Assembly: GCA_015179045.1 (NCBI GenBank)
Contig: WHUZ01000006.1
Coordinates: 930,001 to 994,000 of the forward strand
Length of the DNA stretch: 64,000 bases
DNA from: Kalaharituber pfeilii
Lineage: Eukaryota; Ascomycota; Pezizomycetes; Pezizales; Pezizaceae
Direction of reading: 5' to 3'
Position numbers and translations under genes: made by a program. Within the stretch, counting starts at the first letter, position 1, and each line of letters begins with the position of its first letter. The notes beneath the pieces are model-generated. The model did not search any database, was not told the DNA's origin, and worked only from the letters and a program-made list of their open reading frames with translations. This document shows, in pieces, positions 1 to 12,400 of this stretch.

Positions 1-434
1 GTATATCCCGTAGTTCCCAGAGATGATCCATTGCTATTGCAACCAAGCAAACGAGTGGACGAAGTGCAAACAGACCGATGAATAACGAAGGGAAAGAAAA
101 AAAGAAAAAAAAAAAAATAGAGAGAAATTGCGTCGTATTGTATCCCAGGCCAAAGGTTTTCCAAATTTTGATTTTGCCCCGATGGTGTATAAGTCCAGAC
201 CTGTATCAGAATTGCCCCAAAAAAGAAATTTGAGAATTACGCCCCGCTGCCCAAAACCACAAAGACCAAAAAAAGGGTAACAAAGAAGATATCAAAATAA
301 TGAAGAACCAGAACTGCAGATGCAATACCGCGCAGCAAGCTGCGCCCCATGCTCTCGTGCCCTATGCCCATACTCATCAATGCGAATGCCCATGCCTGAA
401 GTCTCAATTACGAACTGCATGCGGTCGTCGTCAA
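1..434. other. Downstream flank of the lipase gene, no gene seen
   Basis: This stretch lies 3' of the minus-strand lipase gene. It contains an A-rich tract near 91-118 and otherwise plain sequence. A plus-strand open frame starting at 300 overlaps the lipase in antisense and has no family resemblance, so I treat it as a shadow. Confidence 0.6.
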
Positions 435-3400
435 TCATGTGAATTCCACCTCCTCATCACACACACCCCTCAACAACATCTCCAAGGTCCCCTCATAATT
501 CGCTGGGTTATGGTCCGAAAACATCCCTCTCCCAAACCCAATCTCTCCAAACCTCTTCTCGACGTCCTGGACGACCCTAGTTGTAACCCTCGTTGCAGGT
601 TTGATATCCACCCCTCCGTCTCTTCCCTCCTGGAATACGGTCTGCATTTCAACGATATACACCTCACCCGGCGGCACCAACTTCTCCGCATCCATCCCTG
701 CTCTCAGTGTCTTCAATATGGAGTATAAGTAATCGTCATCATTATCCTCAAACATCACATCTCCACTTGCCCATGCCCTAGCACTGCTATGTTCATCATC
801 ATGCTTTGGTCGCGAGTCGGCGCTAGCGAAGCTAGTAGCCCTTCGTGTAAGATTTCCAAGCACAGTTTTTGCGATTTCGCGCCGAATACCTTGCCTATCT
901 TCTTTGAATGCAAGTGCCACACTATGGAAATCTCTAATCATTCCAAAGCTTAGACTTGGAACGATATCTCGTCCGTGGACCACACTCGTAATCAGACCCC
1001 TCGTCTCAATCCTAAGCTTAGAACATACACACGCCGGTGATCCGTATGCGTAGCAATGGATTGGCCGCCCCTCGGGAAGCCGAACATCCTGAAATATCGT
1101 ATTCGACGTAACGAATCCTCCGCGCGAAGTGGGCGTAGACAAAAGAATGGACAGAATTGCCGCAACACCTCCACCAAGACTGTGGCCACACAGAACCAGT
1201 CCATAACCTTCATAGTTGTTCAAAGCATCCCGTATCGTTATAAGGACCTGCTCGCGTCGTGTCTTCAGGAGTAATAATGCAGAATTCAGCATGCCCTTAT
1301 GGACTTTGTATGTCTTGCCCCTCACTTCCATCTCCCCGTACTCACATGTGAGATCGGTAACAACGTCATCGAGACCCAAAGTACCCCGGCAAGTAAGCAC
1401 CACAGCTTTCGCCTTGTGGTCAACACAAATGTAGTGAACGAGTGGAACCCCCGTATTGACGTCTCCATGCATATCATACCCTCCTCCAGGATTTGTGAAG
1501 CTAGATAATAATATGGTATCCACTGGAAGAGAGGTATGATGTGAGAATGCTCGATGTTCCGCATGATGCTCCATAGTCTGATTCAATGCAGATCCCGAAG
1601 CCTTGCTTAATGATCCAATACCAAGGAATCTCATAAAGTTCGAGCCATAGGATGCAGAGGAAAATCGCATAAACTTGGACATATTCCTGCAAAGATGGTC
1701 ATGAGGGTAATATGATCTACCCATCATATCATCTCGAGCAGTAACTCCACCGCTGGAGATGAACTCAAGAGAAAGTGACATCTGCGAAAGACTGGTCCTC
1801 AGGGTATGTATTGATGGAGCGTAGGGTGTAGTACGGCCTTGATGTGGAGATGAAGGTCTAGGTGAGATCACAGAAGGTTCAGGCCGTTGTAGAATTTCCC
1901 TAGAAAATGTCCTCCGTAATTGAGTCCCGGATGGGATTGATGTTTGGAAGGAATCCGAACGGGTAATATAGGTATCTGCGCGCGAATTGGAAGTAGTGTA
2001 TAATGTGCTGGTGCTAGTCCTTGTGACGGAGCTACTCCTCTTCACGGAAGCTGTATATGGTGGATCAGCTGAGGATGGAGTCATAGAAAAGTAATCTGTC
2101 TGGCCGGATTTCCATCGAGATCCTGGGGAGGGGGGGGTAAGAAGTGGTGGTTGGTTGGGAGAATGGATAATTGATCCGACAGCCTTTCGGATGCCTTTAT
2201 CTTTACGCTCCTTATCCTTGGATTTGTTCTCCTTCTTTTTGTTCTTTTCCTTATCCCGAACTTTTTCTCGCTCCCTTTCCCTCCCTCTGTCTTTGTCCTT
2301 GCCCTTCTCCTTCTCCTTTCCCTTCTCCTTGCCCTTCTCCTTGTTCCTTTTGTCCTTCTGCTTCTTATCTTTCGTTTTATCTTTCTCCGACTTCTTGCTG
2401 CCGTCAAGCTGCGCATGCTTTTCACGGCTGCGCTGGGCCTTTTTTGAAGTCTCGCTAGGTTTTGCGGTTGAATCTGATTCATAACCACTTGATTTACGCA
2501 CGGGAGTAATGCGGGGAATACTGTCAACCATGACTAGATCGGAGTCATCATTATCATGATCTATTTCACTGTCGTGAGTTTCCTCAACTATAACTCTTCC
2601 ACTTTCCCCATCATGTAACACTTTTCTTCCCTTGACCTTTTTGTGGACCGTTTCGTAGACCACCCTATATTTTTTAACGCCTCCTCCAGGCTCCCCAAAG
2701 CCATGGTGACTTTCTTCTGCCAGTATCACCGCATCTTTAGGGGCGATAAAATCTAGCTCCAAAGGATGACCTTTATAATCCTTGTTAATCCCAGAGACTT
2801 CAATTGTTGTGCGTTGTGTGGTTGTGGTCGTCGATGTTATTGATGCCTGGGCTGCCCTATTTACACATATTGCAGTTAATATTTATTTTAGAAACCTAGG
2901 CTGTTGTCACTATTGGCAACATACGGGGGAAGCTTCTTCAACCACTCGGCCAATTCTTCTTTCGACAACATTGCTGGATCCATCCTTCTCTCTGATGATC
3001 CTGCATCAGAGACATATGAATAATCCGAGTCATCCGAGCAGACAGACATTGGGCTACCATCCCCTCTAACAATACTCCACTCATCGTCTTTACCCTGAAC
3101 CAACCCTGTATGGGTCATTACAGAGGGTGCACTACTGCCTAATTTTACGAGACTTGGTCTCCTACTTCTTTTTTCTCGTGATGATCTCGTATTCCTATCG
3201 CGGATCAGACTAGACCCAAAGTCGCCGACTACCACGTCCCAGATAACCTCTGTCCTGATTTCCTTCGCCCTTCGTCGCCGGCCCCTCTTCTGTAAAATGG
3301 CGAAGCAAGCTAATCCAGCCAATAAATCCAGTACTCCAACGGAGGGGCCTTCATGCTTTTTATTCTCCGTGGTTCCAAATTCCTGTATGATAAGCGAAAG

Positions 3401-3961
3401 TATTGAATTAATTGCTCTGCTGCTTTCTGTCTCTCCGAAAATAGAATCAATGACATAAATCCATCCCTGGCTCAACTCCTTCACAGCATTTAGCCCTGTT
3501 GCGGAAGCCTCAAAACCAGTGGAAATGAGCAGTTGCGAAAATGTAATTGTGGCATGTAATTTTGTAAGCATCGACTCAGTCCAGCCATGGTCAATTGTGC
3601 TCCCGCCCGCCACGTTTATTCGCCGCGCCTCGACATCGTTATATGCTCGCAGTAGAACCCCTTCAATGCCGGCGCGGGCGAGTTCCAGTGAACTGAGCGT
3701 TGTTGTGCGGGCGGAATCGATAATAAGCTGACCAATTATGGAGGAAAGGCGAATGGAAAGGGTAGTGGACTTTGAGAACATGGAGATGAGTGAGGCAACA
3801 CGGCTTGGGAGGAGGGTTGGACCTGAGCTAGGGACTGTCGTAAGTTGTAGCTGCTTTGGTTCAACCTGCTGTTCCTGCGAACTAAAGCTAGACGACTCCT
3901 GCTGGGTCATGGCTGTTAGGGGTGCAGTCGTATGATGGTTTGAAAACGCGAGTGGCCACAT
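435..3961 (-). CDS. sn1-specific diacylglycerol lipase-like protein (class 3 lipase)
   Basis: Two exons encode about 1152 aa: 3961..2925 and 2856..435. The 68-nt intron (2924..2857) has donor GTATGT, a TTAACTG-type branch and acceptor AAATAG, and joins two open frames in phase. The first in-frame ATG is at 3961; ATG 3910 is an alternative. The N-terminus carries the hydrophobic, Ser/Thr-rich region usual for fungal members (about residues 50-120). A Lys/Glu/Arg-rich low-complexity stretch covers roughly 495-568. The lipase core contains GHSLGGG, with the nucleophile Ser near residue 904. An Asp in HGRDIVPSL near 974 and a His in DHNPANY near 1128 are the likely remaining triad members. Family knowledge: such enzymes hydrolyse the sn-1 acyl bond of diacylglycerol at membranes. 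The length matches fungal homologues. Substrate is inferred from the family only. Confidence 0.9.
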
Positions 3962-6917
3962 GCCCGCTGTCAACGGCGGTTGTCACTGCTTTTCGTTCTG
4001 TCGCTGATATCGTCGTCGTCGCCTTTAAGGTACTCGTAGTTTCTCCAGTTTTTGCCTCCCTTTGCCTCCAAGAATTTTATTTGGTGGGGGAGGGGGGGAA
4101 TATGCCGACAATTCTTGCCCAGCTGTGCGTAGCGGCCCCCAACCAAAAAACTGGGAAAGCTGGAAAAGTCGACGTAAACAAAAAAGAAATGCACCAGTGA
4201 CTTTCCAGGCTAGGGGGAATGCGCAGGAAGGTACGAGTACAACGCGGGGACGGGGGCCGCAGGAAGAAGAGAGATGCAGCAAATCTGAAACTATAATTAA
4301 TAGGGTTCGGGATGCAATGGGAGGTGCGAGAGAGATTCCCAAGATCGATGATACCCAAGCCCAAGCGACAAAACTCCCAACAAATGAGAAGTGAACCCTT
4401 TAGGTGCGGCGAAGCTACTAATAAGTACTAAGCGCGGTAGTGGACGTTCCCTCCAACGGCTAAGTGGCTGCCCGACTACGGAGTGTGGGAATGCGCTCGA
4501 GGGGGGGTGGGGGGGGTGGGGGAGGCGCACCCTTCGCAGGCGTGGGCTGCGGGGAACCGTGGCAAAAAGCGCAAAAGAGAGCGTGCCCTTCAGGGGGGAA
4601 GGGGGGTAGTTTGGTGGGGGGAGGGTCTAACTCGGTCGAGATAGCCGGTGCGTATCGAGCAGCGAGTGGCACGCTCGCACGCAGTGCCCTTCGGCCTCGA
4701 GAGAGCGCTGCCAGACGCAGGGAGAGAGGGGCTAGAGATGGAGTGTCTGAGGGATGCCGCTGGCGCAGAGAGAGCCACGAATTAAACAGATAAAATAAAA
4801 CCGAGCGCCGAACCAACATTCTCGGTCGCAGTATGATAAAATATCTCAGTCACGGGAGCGATGCACCCGGACGATTGTCGAGTGAAACAGCGGGCAGAGC
4901 ACAAGCACATGATGCGACGATGAGCAGAAAGTCTGAGGTAACGACATACCTTCTCGTACAGGGCGATGCAGGGCCTTGTCAGCCAATGGCACTCGGAGGA
5001 GACACTGACTGCGCTTCTAAGGCAGGAACGAGGTAGGACGCATGTGAAATTCTTCAAATTCGGACCCGGATCATGGGGCAGACTTAGGGAAGGGGAAGGA
5101 ACAGTACAGAAGCCCCATGGCCCGCTAGTGACGTGTAAGCATAAGCAAGTATGCCTTCCTTGAGACACTATAGCTATCGATGGCCAGGGTACGGCGTAGC
5201 TGTTCCTCGGGGGTGCTGTTGAGGGGGTTAAAGCACGTCTGGATTCCTCGATATCCGGGCCAGAAGCCTAGAGTACAGTACAGTACCGCACATGGTGCAT
5301 ACCATACTTGCTGGTTTCTAGCACAGTGCCAGTTAGTTCGTTTCAGAGCCCAAATGTGGGTTGCCATCCGTCGGCAGTCAAGGCCCTGATCAGGCTGTCC
5401 TTGGCCTAGGGTATTATTGTGTCTCTAGGTGTGTGAGTGTGAGTGTGTATTGGGGGAGGGAGGGAGGGAGGGAGGGGGGGGGGTAGTCTCGAGAGGGGTG
5501 GGAATGCGTGGTAAAATTGCACATGAGCAAGAGAGCCCATACAGTAGCAGCAATTCTATGTACATAACTAAGAGAAGAGGAAGAGGGTATGAATGGCCAG
5601 CGCAGGCATAGGAGATGGCGGGGGCGGGGCCGCGGGGGGCAGTATGATAGGGGTGGAAAGAGGCTGCTTCGGTTCCAACGTGAGCCCTGAGAACGCAATA
5701 TTCACACTTGCAAGTAGTCTGGTTACGAGACTAACTTGCAGGTAGCTTCGTACTCTTTGAGTGTAGTGGCTGATACGGCGCCTGCGCCGATGAAGGGCCA
5801 TCAAGCCCCGCAAGGTGGGGGATGGTCATTGATCACAGAGACGAATCTCGATGGCGGGGCAAGTTGAATGGGACTGCAAATGCTGGGTCGGGAACAGGAC
5901 TGCAACTGGGTGAGGGATTACGGCATAGAGTTAATAGGGCTTGAAATACTTCGCATATCTAACCGTTTGCTGTGCGTGCGCATGCAATAATGCGAAGGCA
6001 AGCCCTATACTAAGTCCACGTCCACATGTACGTATACACGACAGTGTTGACGTTGGCCGTTATCGCCTGCAGTGATAAAGCAAAAGCTTCCCTCCCCAAA
6101 CATGTGGTGCTTCGCGAAATCGGTTCTCGCACGTACTCAAAGTACGTGCTTATATTAATTAATTGAGCGGGCAGGTGGATGCTAGCCGGATCTGGAAGTA
6201 TAAACATTGAAAGTCGGACACACGTGCAAATTTACAGACATGCAGCGTCAAAGCGATAGCTCAAGATATAATCAATTTATGTATGTCCTGCGCAGTACTC
6301 GTAACTGAGAAGCATGTCCTGTCAGGCTCATGTTCTTCTCGCCCTCACGCTTGCATCATCCCTCCATTCACGTATGAACACCCTCAAACCTAGAGACCCC
6401 AGCATTGTAAGCAGTCAGGCTCGCCGGGCTGCCGCTACCTCCTTGCTACATATTACAAGTAACATAGCAGTACAGTATAGCAGCACTTGCACAATTGAAT
6501 CAAGTAATCCATCACCTTCACAAGTGTGCTTTACTGCTTCATTGAACACCCATAACACCCCTAGTACATACGGCGCTGCTGCAAGAGAATCCAATCTTGG
6601 CCCTTTTTCTCTCCTTTTCTTTCATTTTTGACCATTCAGCTTTGCTCATTTACACTACCTGCCATGCGTCCTCGGCATGAGCGCCTCCAAAGAATAAGTA
6701 GCACGCGACGAGATTGAAATAGGTAAACGTGGGGTACAAATATTACAGAAAAGAAAGGAAAATATGGATACCGGGGACAATAGCTGAGGTTTGAAAGCTT
6801 CAATCCCCCCTTCCCCCGCACCTTCACATCACCATCACGTGAGGGGCGGACCTCCTTTGTGGGGGGTCTGCGTTCGGACCATGGCAATCTAACTAGCACT
6901 TGATTCATGATCAAGTA
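3962..6917. other. Intergenic region, no convincing gene
   Basis: This 3-kb stretch is upstream of the lipase and ends at a MITE. It contains G-rich runs near 4500-4625 and a (GGGA)n-like run near 5450-5490. A 105-codon open frame at 6314..6631 begins with a hydrophobic N-terminus but has neither family resemblance nor splice context, so I do not call it a gene. The first few hundred bases upstream of 3961 probably hold the lipase promoter; no specific motif stands out. Confidence 0.5.
5707..5741. repeat. Short hairpin carrying a dispersed repeat core
   Basis: The arms TGCAAGTAGTCT and AGACTAACTTGCA form an imperfect inverted repeat around GGTTACG. The core TCTGGTTACGAGACTAA (5718..5734) recurs exactly at 22885..22901 and, on the other strand, at 62618..62634, so it belongs to a dispersed repeat. 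Confidence 0.5.
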
Positions 6918-7604
6918 CAGTCTAACCTTGCTATACCGGACGAGTAAAAGTCCGGCAATTTTTGTCCGGTATATCATAGAATAAAATGCTTAGCAGCTGT
7001 AAAAAGGGGGTGGCAAAATTTGTATAGAAATTACGAGATTAGTGAAATAAACAAGTGCAGCAAACATTAACTCAATCAAAGTCTATTCAATATGCATCGC
7101 TCTCACTACCTAGAACAGGTCGAGCCTCAAAAGCTCTTGGGGAGCATCAAATATGCAAGCATTGACTAGAGTCAAAACATGCTACTCTGACTGTTTTTCT
7201 AAAAGCCTATCAATCCACACCAAAGAAGCAGCAAACTCTACCAGCCTCCCAGCAACAGCAGCGACAGCAGTGGTGGCAGCATCGGTAGCAAGTGATAGCA
7301 GCAGCGGTGGCAGCAGTGATGGCAGCAGTAACGGCAGCAGTAGTGGTAAACAACCAGTTTAAGTGGTAAAGTGGGGTAGTCTAAGATGTATTAGTATTAG
7401 TGTGTCCGGTAGATGATAGCAAATATTTGTATGGAGACAGGGGGGTACTTGTCTGGAGGTTTCTGTCCGGTCCGGTTAGGGCGTCCGGTACTTATCATAT
7501 AGCAAGGGCAATCTGTATGGGAAACGGTTGTCCAAATCAGAGGCCATCCGGTACTATAGCAAGGTTTCCAGTATAGCGAGGTCCGGTATACCAAGGATAG
7601 ATTG
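6918..7604. mobile_element. Pogo-like MITE, copy 1
   Basis: This 687-bp non-autonomous element has imperfect terminal inverted repeats of about 24 bp. The left end begins CAGTCTAACCTTGC and leads into TATACCGGAC; the right end reads GTCCGGTATACCAAGG and closes in GATTG. Both ends are flanked by TA, as expected for pogo/Tc1-mariner insertion. Extra internal copies of the GTCCGGTATA motif lie near both ends, and a GCA/GGC trinucleotide-rich patch lies at 7250-7345. A paralogue sharing the ends and several internal blocks is at 52254..53035. There is no transposase inside, so it must depend on one encoded elsewhere. Confidence 0.8.
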
Positions 7605-9073
7605 TATAGGCACATGCTAGAGCTCTACATTTTGAGAAAGTACAAATCTAGGCTAATGAACTTGTTGAGAATTTGTTGGAAGCATTGGTTATGGCTGGCA
7701 TTAGTCTGCTACGGTCGGAGGGTTGGTGCAACCAGACTAGGCTGGCATATTCTCCAAGAAATCCCAGTTAGGGAAGGGGGACGCTAAAGAGGGTCAGATG
7801 CAGTTTGCAGCAACAATTATTTGTATGATATGTGGGTGGCATAGGAACGACACTAAGCCAGTTGGACTCCAAATTTTCGTACTAAGTTGCATTTTAGGAG
7901 ATGACTCTGCATCGTCTGAGATCCATCTGCATCGGTGGAGGTGTTGCCGGTATGCATACTACCCTAAAAGAGGGAATGTCGAACCTGACCAATGAGTAGC
8001 AACTTGGGACAAGGGAATTGTTTTCCATCAGGAGAAGGTGCTTCCCTTCTTTTAACGCCACAAGCGCAGCACCACGATCTGTGGCTGGGGATGATGACGA
8101 TAACCTGTATCATAGGCCAACTATAATCAGGGCCAAACGAGTCTGGTGGACAGCCGCACCTAGAATGATCAGCATTCATAGCGAACGCGCAAGGAGAAAT
8201 AGAATACGAAGCAGGATAGGCCCAACAAGGCTAAGCGGCCACAGGTAGTAATGGTCACATTGGGCGTCTCTTACCTCATTTGACCCCACCATCCCACCTC
8301 GAAACCTTTCGACAAGATCAGGACGATCTAGTCATATAATAATGATGATACTCAAAGAGGCAGATCTACAAATGGGCAGCACTTTGTTCCTATCCATTAG
8401 TTTCTAGTTATCCTGAGGGATAAATTTACGAGGAAGAGGAAATCGGACTGAGCCAACGGATCCTTTTGCGCAGAATGACGACACTAAAAACCCTGTAGAG
8501 GAAGCTGGTCGTTTCATCTGAGTATAAACAACCATCTCTCACTTGTTTTGCAAGAGAATTCATTGTGGTATAAATGCTGATCGCAGCAATATAACTTTTT
8601 TGCAATTTTCAATAGGGCTGCCCAACTGGGGGCTTCTTCCAGAGCTAGCTGCCGCTGAGACGAGCGGCAGCCCTCTGCAAGTAACCGAAGCAGTTTTCCT
8701 GGCGTGCACTCTCAGGAGTGCTGTGTAAAGATCTGGTTGTTTAAAGTAGTGTGTTTATGTTGTGCTGTTATTTGGGATTTTCGCTATCAACCTTTTCAAG
8801 TTGGGATGCGGTGAAAGCATGTGTGGTAGTTCCAGCGTCGCAGCCTGGTAAAAGCTGCGCAGGGCGTGTAGCTGCGCAGTCCGTCCAAGCTTCCTGTTGA
8901 TTGGGGGCCTTTGCATCGACACTTTGATGGTTGGCTGCAGGTAAAGGAGGCAAGCGGCAACAGCACATGCTGTCAGTCCACCACACGACCTACTGAAAAA
9001 GAGCCTCTAGGTTGCCGCTGCTTGCTTGCTTGCTTGCTTGTTTGCTTGCTTGCTTGCTTGCTTGTTTGCTTGT

Positions 9074-9110
<37 letters not shown>

Positions 9111-9437
9111 GCTGCTGCTATTACAGCCACCACATCCGCCTCGTCTAGTCCCTGAGAGTCGGTCACTGCGTTTGCGAAGCGAAGCGACATCAATCCACCA
9201 GTTGATTGCGATCCTGAGGGGAAGGGTCTTCAGATCAGCGAAACACAGCAGTCTCGGCGCTGGCGACACCGCATTTCCTTTGGACGTTTGTTGATTGAGC
9301 AGCTGCTAGCATAAGCTAGCACCAGCGCACCAGGCCCATCGCTGCTGCTGCTGGGTGTCAGCTGGACGGGGTTCGTTTATTTCACTTTTTTATTTATTAT
9401 TATTATTATTATTATTTTTTCCCCCTTTCGTTAGGCC
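7605..9437. other. Intergenic region with no gene seen
   Basis: This is the upstream region of the 1215-aa protein gene. It has a long GCTT microsatellite (listed separately) and an ATT run near 9396-9413 immediately before the predicted start codon. No coding signal beyond chance open frames was found. Confidence 0.5.
9021..9110. repeat. (GCTT)n microsatellite
   Basis: About 90 bp of GCTT units with a few GTTT variants. It lies about 330 bp upstream of the start codon at 9438. The long open frames here read only Cys/Leu or Lys/Gln/Ser repeats and are not genes. Confidence 0.95.
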
Positions 9438-12400
9438 ATGCCTTTGTCGATAAGGAAGCTTTTGCATCATGTGGATGCTAAGCCGAAGGACAAGGGGAAG
9501 GACATGGCGGAGGACGACGGTGGGTCTGCGATGCAGGGCGGGGCCGCCATCGCAGCGTCCGGCGACAGCACAGCAAACACTTCGACGCCGAAACGGTCCC
9601 GGCGGAGCTATATATTCGGCGTGGTGAGGAGGCTGCTCGGGGGCACGAGCTACTCTGGCTCACGGGGCACCAGCAGCCATGTCGGCAGCGCAACAGCGAG
9701 CAGAGTGTCAGTGTCCGCGTCATCGGTAAGTGGCATTCTCGCCCCGAGCCGCAGCCGCAATTTTTGTTCCTTGCTGCCGCTTCTCTTGTCACCATTACGA
9801 TCCTGCTGTTGTGCTTGCATTTATTGTTCGCTTCGTTTGCGGCTCTGCGCTGTACACTCGCGTGGGTCGTTTGTTTCATCATGTTTGGGTACGGGTAGGG
9901 CGTTGGGGGGTCGGGGGGGGGGGGGGGGGCGCTAGCCACGGGCTTGCTTCAGCGTGACAGGCTGGAGGTCGGTGGCTCCCGATCCTGGGCAGGCCGAGCC
10001 GCACTGGCGGCCACGGGTCGGGCCAGCGCCGAGAGCGTCTGCATGCCTTTCCAGCGGCGGCAGGCAGCGGCATCTTCAGCCCGCGCGGCGCAAGCTCACA
10101 GGCGGCCCACGCGCGGGCGGAGAAGTTACGAGAAAGCGCGGCCCAGGGGAGGGAGGGAGGGAGGGCGGACGAGGGGGCTCCCTGGGCCTGCTGCCCACCC
10201 CACCCCACCCCCAGATCCACCCGCCCGCAGCACAGGCATGATGGCCGCGAGCGGGGCGTGACCGCGGACGGCGTCTGGGGCAGGTCACTCGCCGCTGATG
10301 CTACCTGGTCGCGGCCCCATCTCGCCGCTCTCCGTGGCAGGTATTTCGTTGATTGTGCGCCCGTCCGCTAGCATACTTGTGGCCGAATTAATAGCAGCAG
10401 AGAGCAGCCCCGTCGTCACAAGCTCGCTGCAGAGGCACGATCGTCCCCTGCACACCGCGGGCCCCACGAGTCAAGGGGTCAAGCGTCTGGACGGGCTGGC
10501 TGTGCATTATTACATTTCCGGCGCGCGCATGTGTGGACTGAGCCCACTGGGCGTCCGTGGGCAGCGGCATGCGGGCGATGCGTGACGGGGCGATGCATGC
10601 CTTTTCTCAGATTACTTGGATCAGCTGCTGCGTTACATCTGCACATCAAAAATCAATCGTCCAGATCGCGGGGTGCTCTGTTCAAGTGCCTTTCTTGAAT
10701 TTCTTTTCCCGTTTGCTTCGTGTGCCCCACTGCCACCCTCTCTCTCTCTCTCTCTCTCTCTCTGTTACTCCCTCTCCTCTCTGTCTTGTTGCTACCCCCC
10801 CCCCCCCCCCTCACCCCCGGACTGCGTATCATATGCTCAGAGGCTGATTCCGCAGCTTGCAGGCCATAGCAAACCCAAGCGAGATGCCTCATCCACAAGC
10901 TCCCCTTAGCCCTCCCCAGTCCCCAGATGCTGCAAACAGGCCAAACACGGGAGCACTAGACTACTTCCCGCCCATGCCAACAAGAATGAATCCGTCCTTC
11001 GCTGCACCAAGAGTTCCTCCCTCGCCAGCAAGCACTACGGCACCTTCAAATACATCGGTCTCCCACAGTCAAGCAAGCACCCCTCCCATGAACGGTGCAA
11101 AGAACTTCGTTAGAGAGCTGGGTGATAGGAAAAGGGCCTTCTGGAGATCGAATAGCTCCAAGGCTACAGTGGCAAAGAGCAACTTGAAGGCACCTACGAC
11201 ACCTGGCCCACAAACCACAGCCCCTCCAGCAAGAGGACAAAAACCGCTGGGTCGAGATGAACTCGTTTCCATGTTCTCGGGGGCACCCCAATTCTCACTA
11301 ACTCAGCCAGACGACCCGATTTCGTCACCCACAGGCCTACCACTGATTCCTAAAGTCACGTTTCCTTACACACCATCCGAAACACAAATCCCTAGATTGT
11401 CAGATCATGTTCCATTTCCCCAGCACCCTGCTTTCTTGTCATGCAGTTCCTCGCATCAGCCTAGGGGGCTCCTCGATATCCTCGACCCGCTACCGTCGGA
11501 GCTCCCTCCAATGGCCTCGTTCCAAGGTCTGGAACCTGGAAGCTGTGGGTGGGAGCACTTCATTCTTTCACCCTTGGGAGATGTGAACAATGAATCAGAG
11601 GACGATGCTGAGGCAGATGGACGGATGGATATCGATGAAGGAGGAAGAGAACGTGGAATGGCTATGGGTGGAAAAGAATTAGCCGGGGTGATGAGAAGTG
11701 TGGATGTAGGTTGGGTGATTGAAAGACTGAAAGAGCTAGGCGAGCTTTACTGGGTCGGGAGAAATGATGGGGAGAAAATGGAAGAACAGGATCAAGATGA
11801 CGGTGTCCCTCAAAGTGAAATAAAAACCGTCATCGACCCAGCAACACCTGAGGAAGCATTTAAGTCGCTCGAAATTGACGTAAGCCCCGGCAATGTCTCA
11901 ATAGATAATAAGGACGTTAAAGCAGGCATCCTTTCAAGATATACCCCTCTAGAGTTGTATACAAATTTATTTACTCAGCTATTATACCCACCGACAAGGA
12001 TTACAACTTCCGATTACCATGACCCCTACAGTTTAAGGGTGCAGATTGCGTCATTGACACATGCACTCAATATGCCTCGGGTTTGGCTGGATTTTTCTCG
12101 TGTCGAATGGAGGATCCGATTAGGACAGGTCTTATGGGGGTACAATTGGGGCCAGAACGAAGAAGCGGTAGGTGGAAATAACTCCGAAAGAGTGTGGTTA
12201 CTGTTACAAATTCTTTTGGCGTGTGAGCTAGTTGTTAGATTGGACGCAGTTGCATTTTCCGACTTGGGAGAGCAAGATGAGAATGCGATTGGTGGAATTG
12301 GAGGAAATGGTGAGACCAAGGAAGATATCTTTAGATACTTCAGAGAAATCAGGAAGAAGAAGGTTGACTGGGATATATTGCTTGCAAGGAGATGGCTTGA

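Noticed and set aside
2081..2527. Arg-rich minus-strand frame and Phe/Leu/Ser-rich plus-strand frames within the lipase gene
   Set aside because: They are shadows of the Lys/Glu-rich low-complexity segment of the lipase.
6314..6631. 105-codon frame with a signal-peptide-like start
   Set aside because: No cysteine pattern, family resemblance or splice context; hydrophobic starts of this length occur by chance.
9021..9110. Regular short repeats considered as a CRISPR array
   Set aside because: No unique spacers between units; the sequence is a eukaryotic microsatellite.
8911..9294. Open frames on both strands through the GCTT microsatellite
   Set aside because: The predicted proteins are only Cys/Leu or Lys/Gln/Ser repeats produced by the microsatellite.
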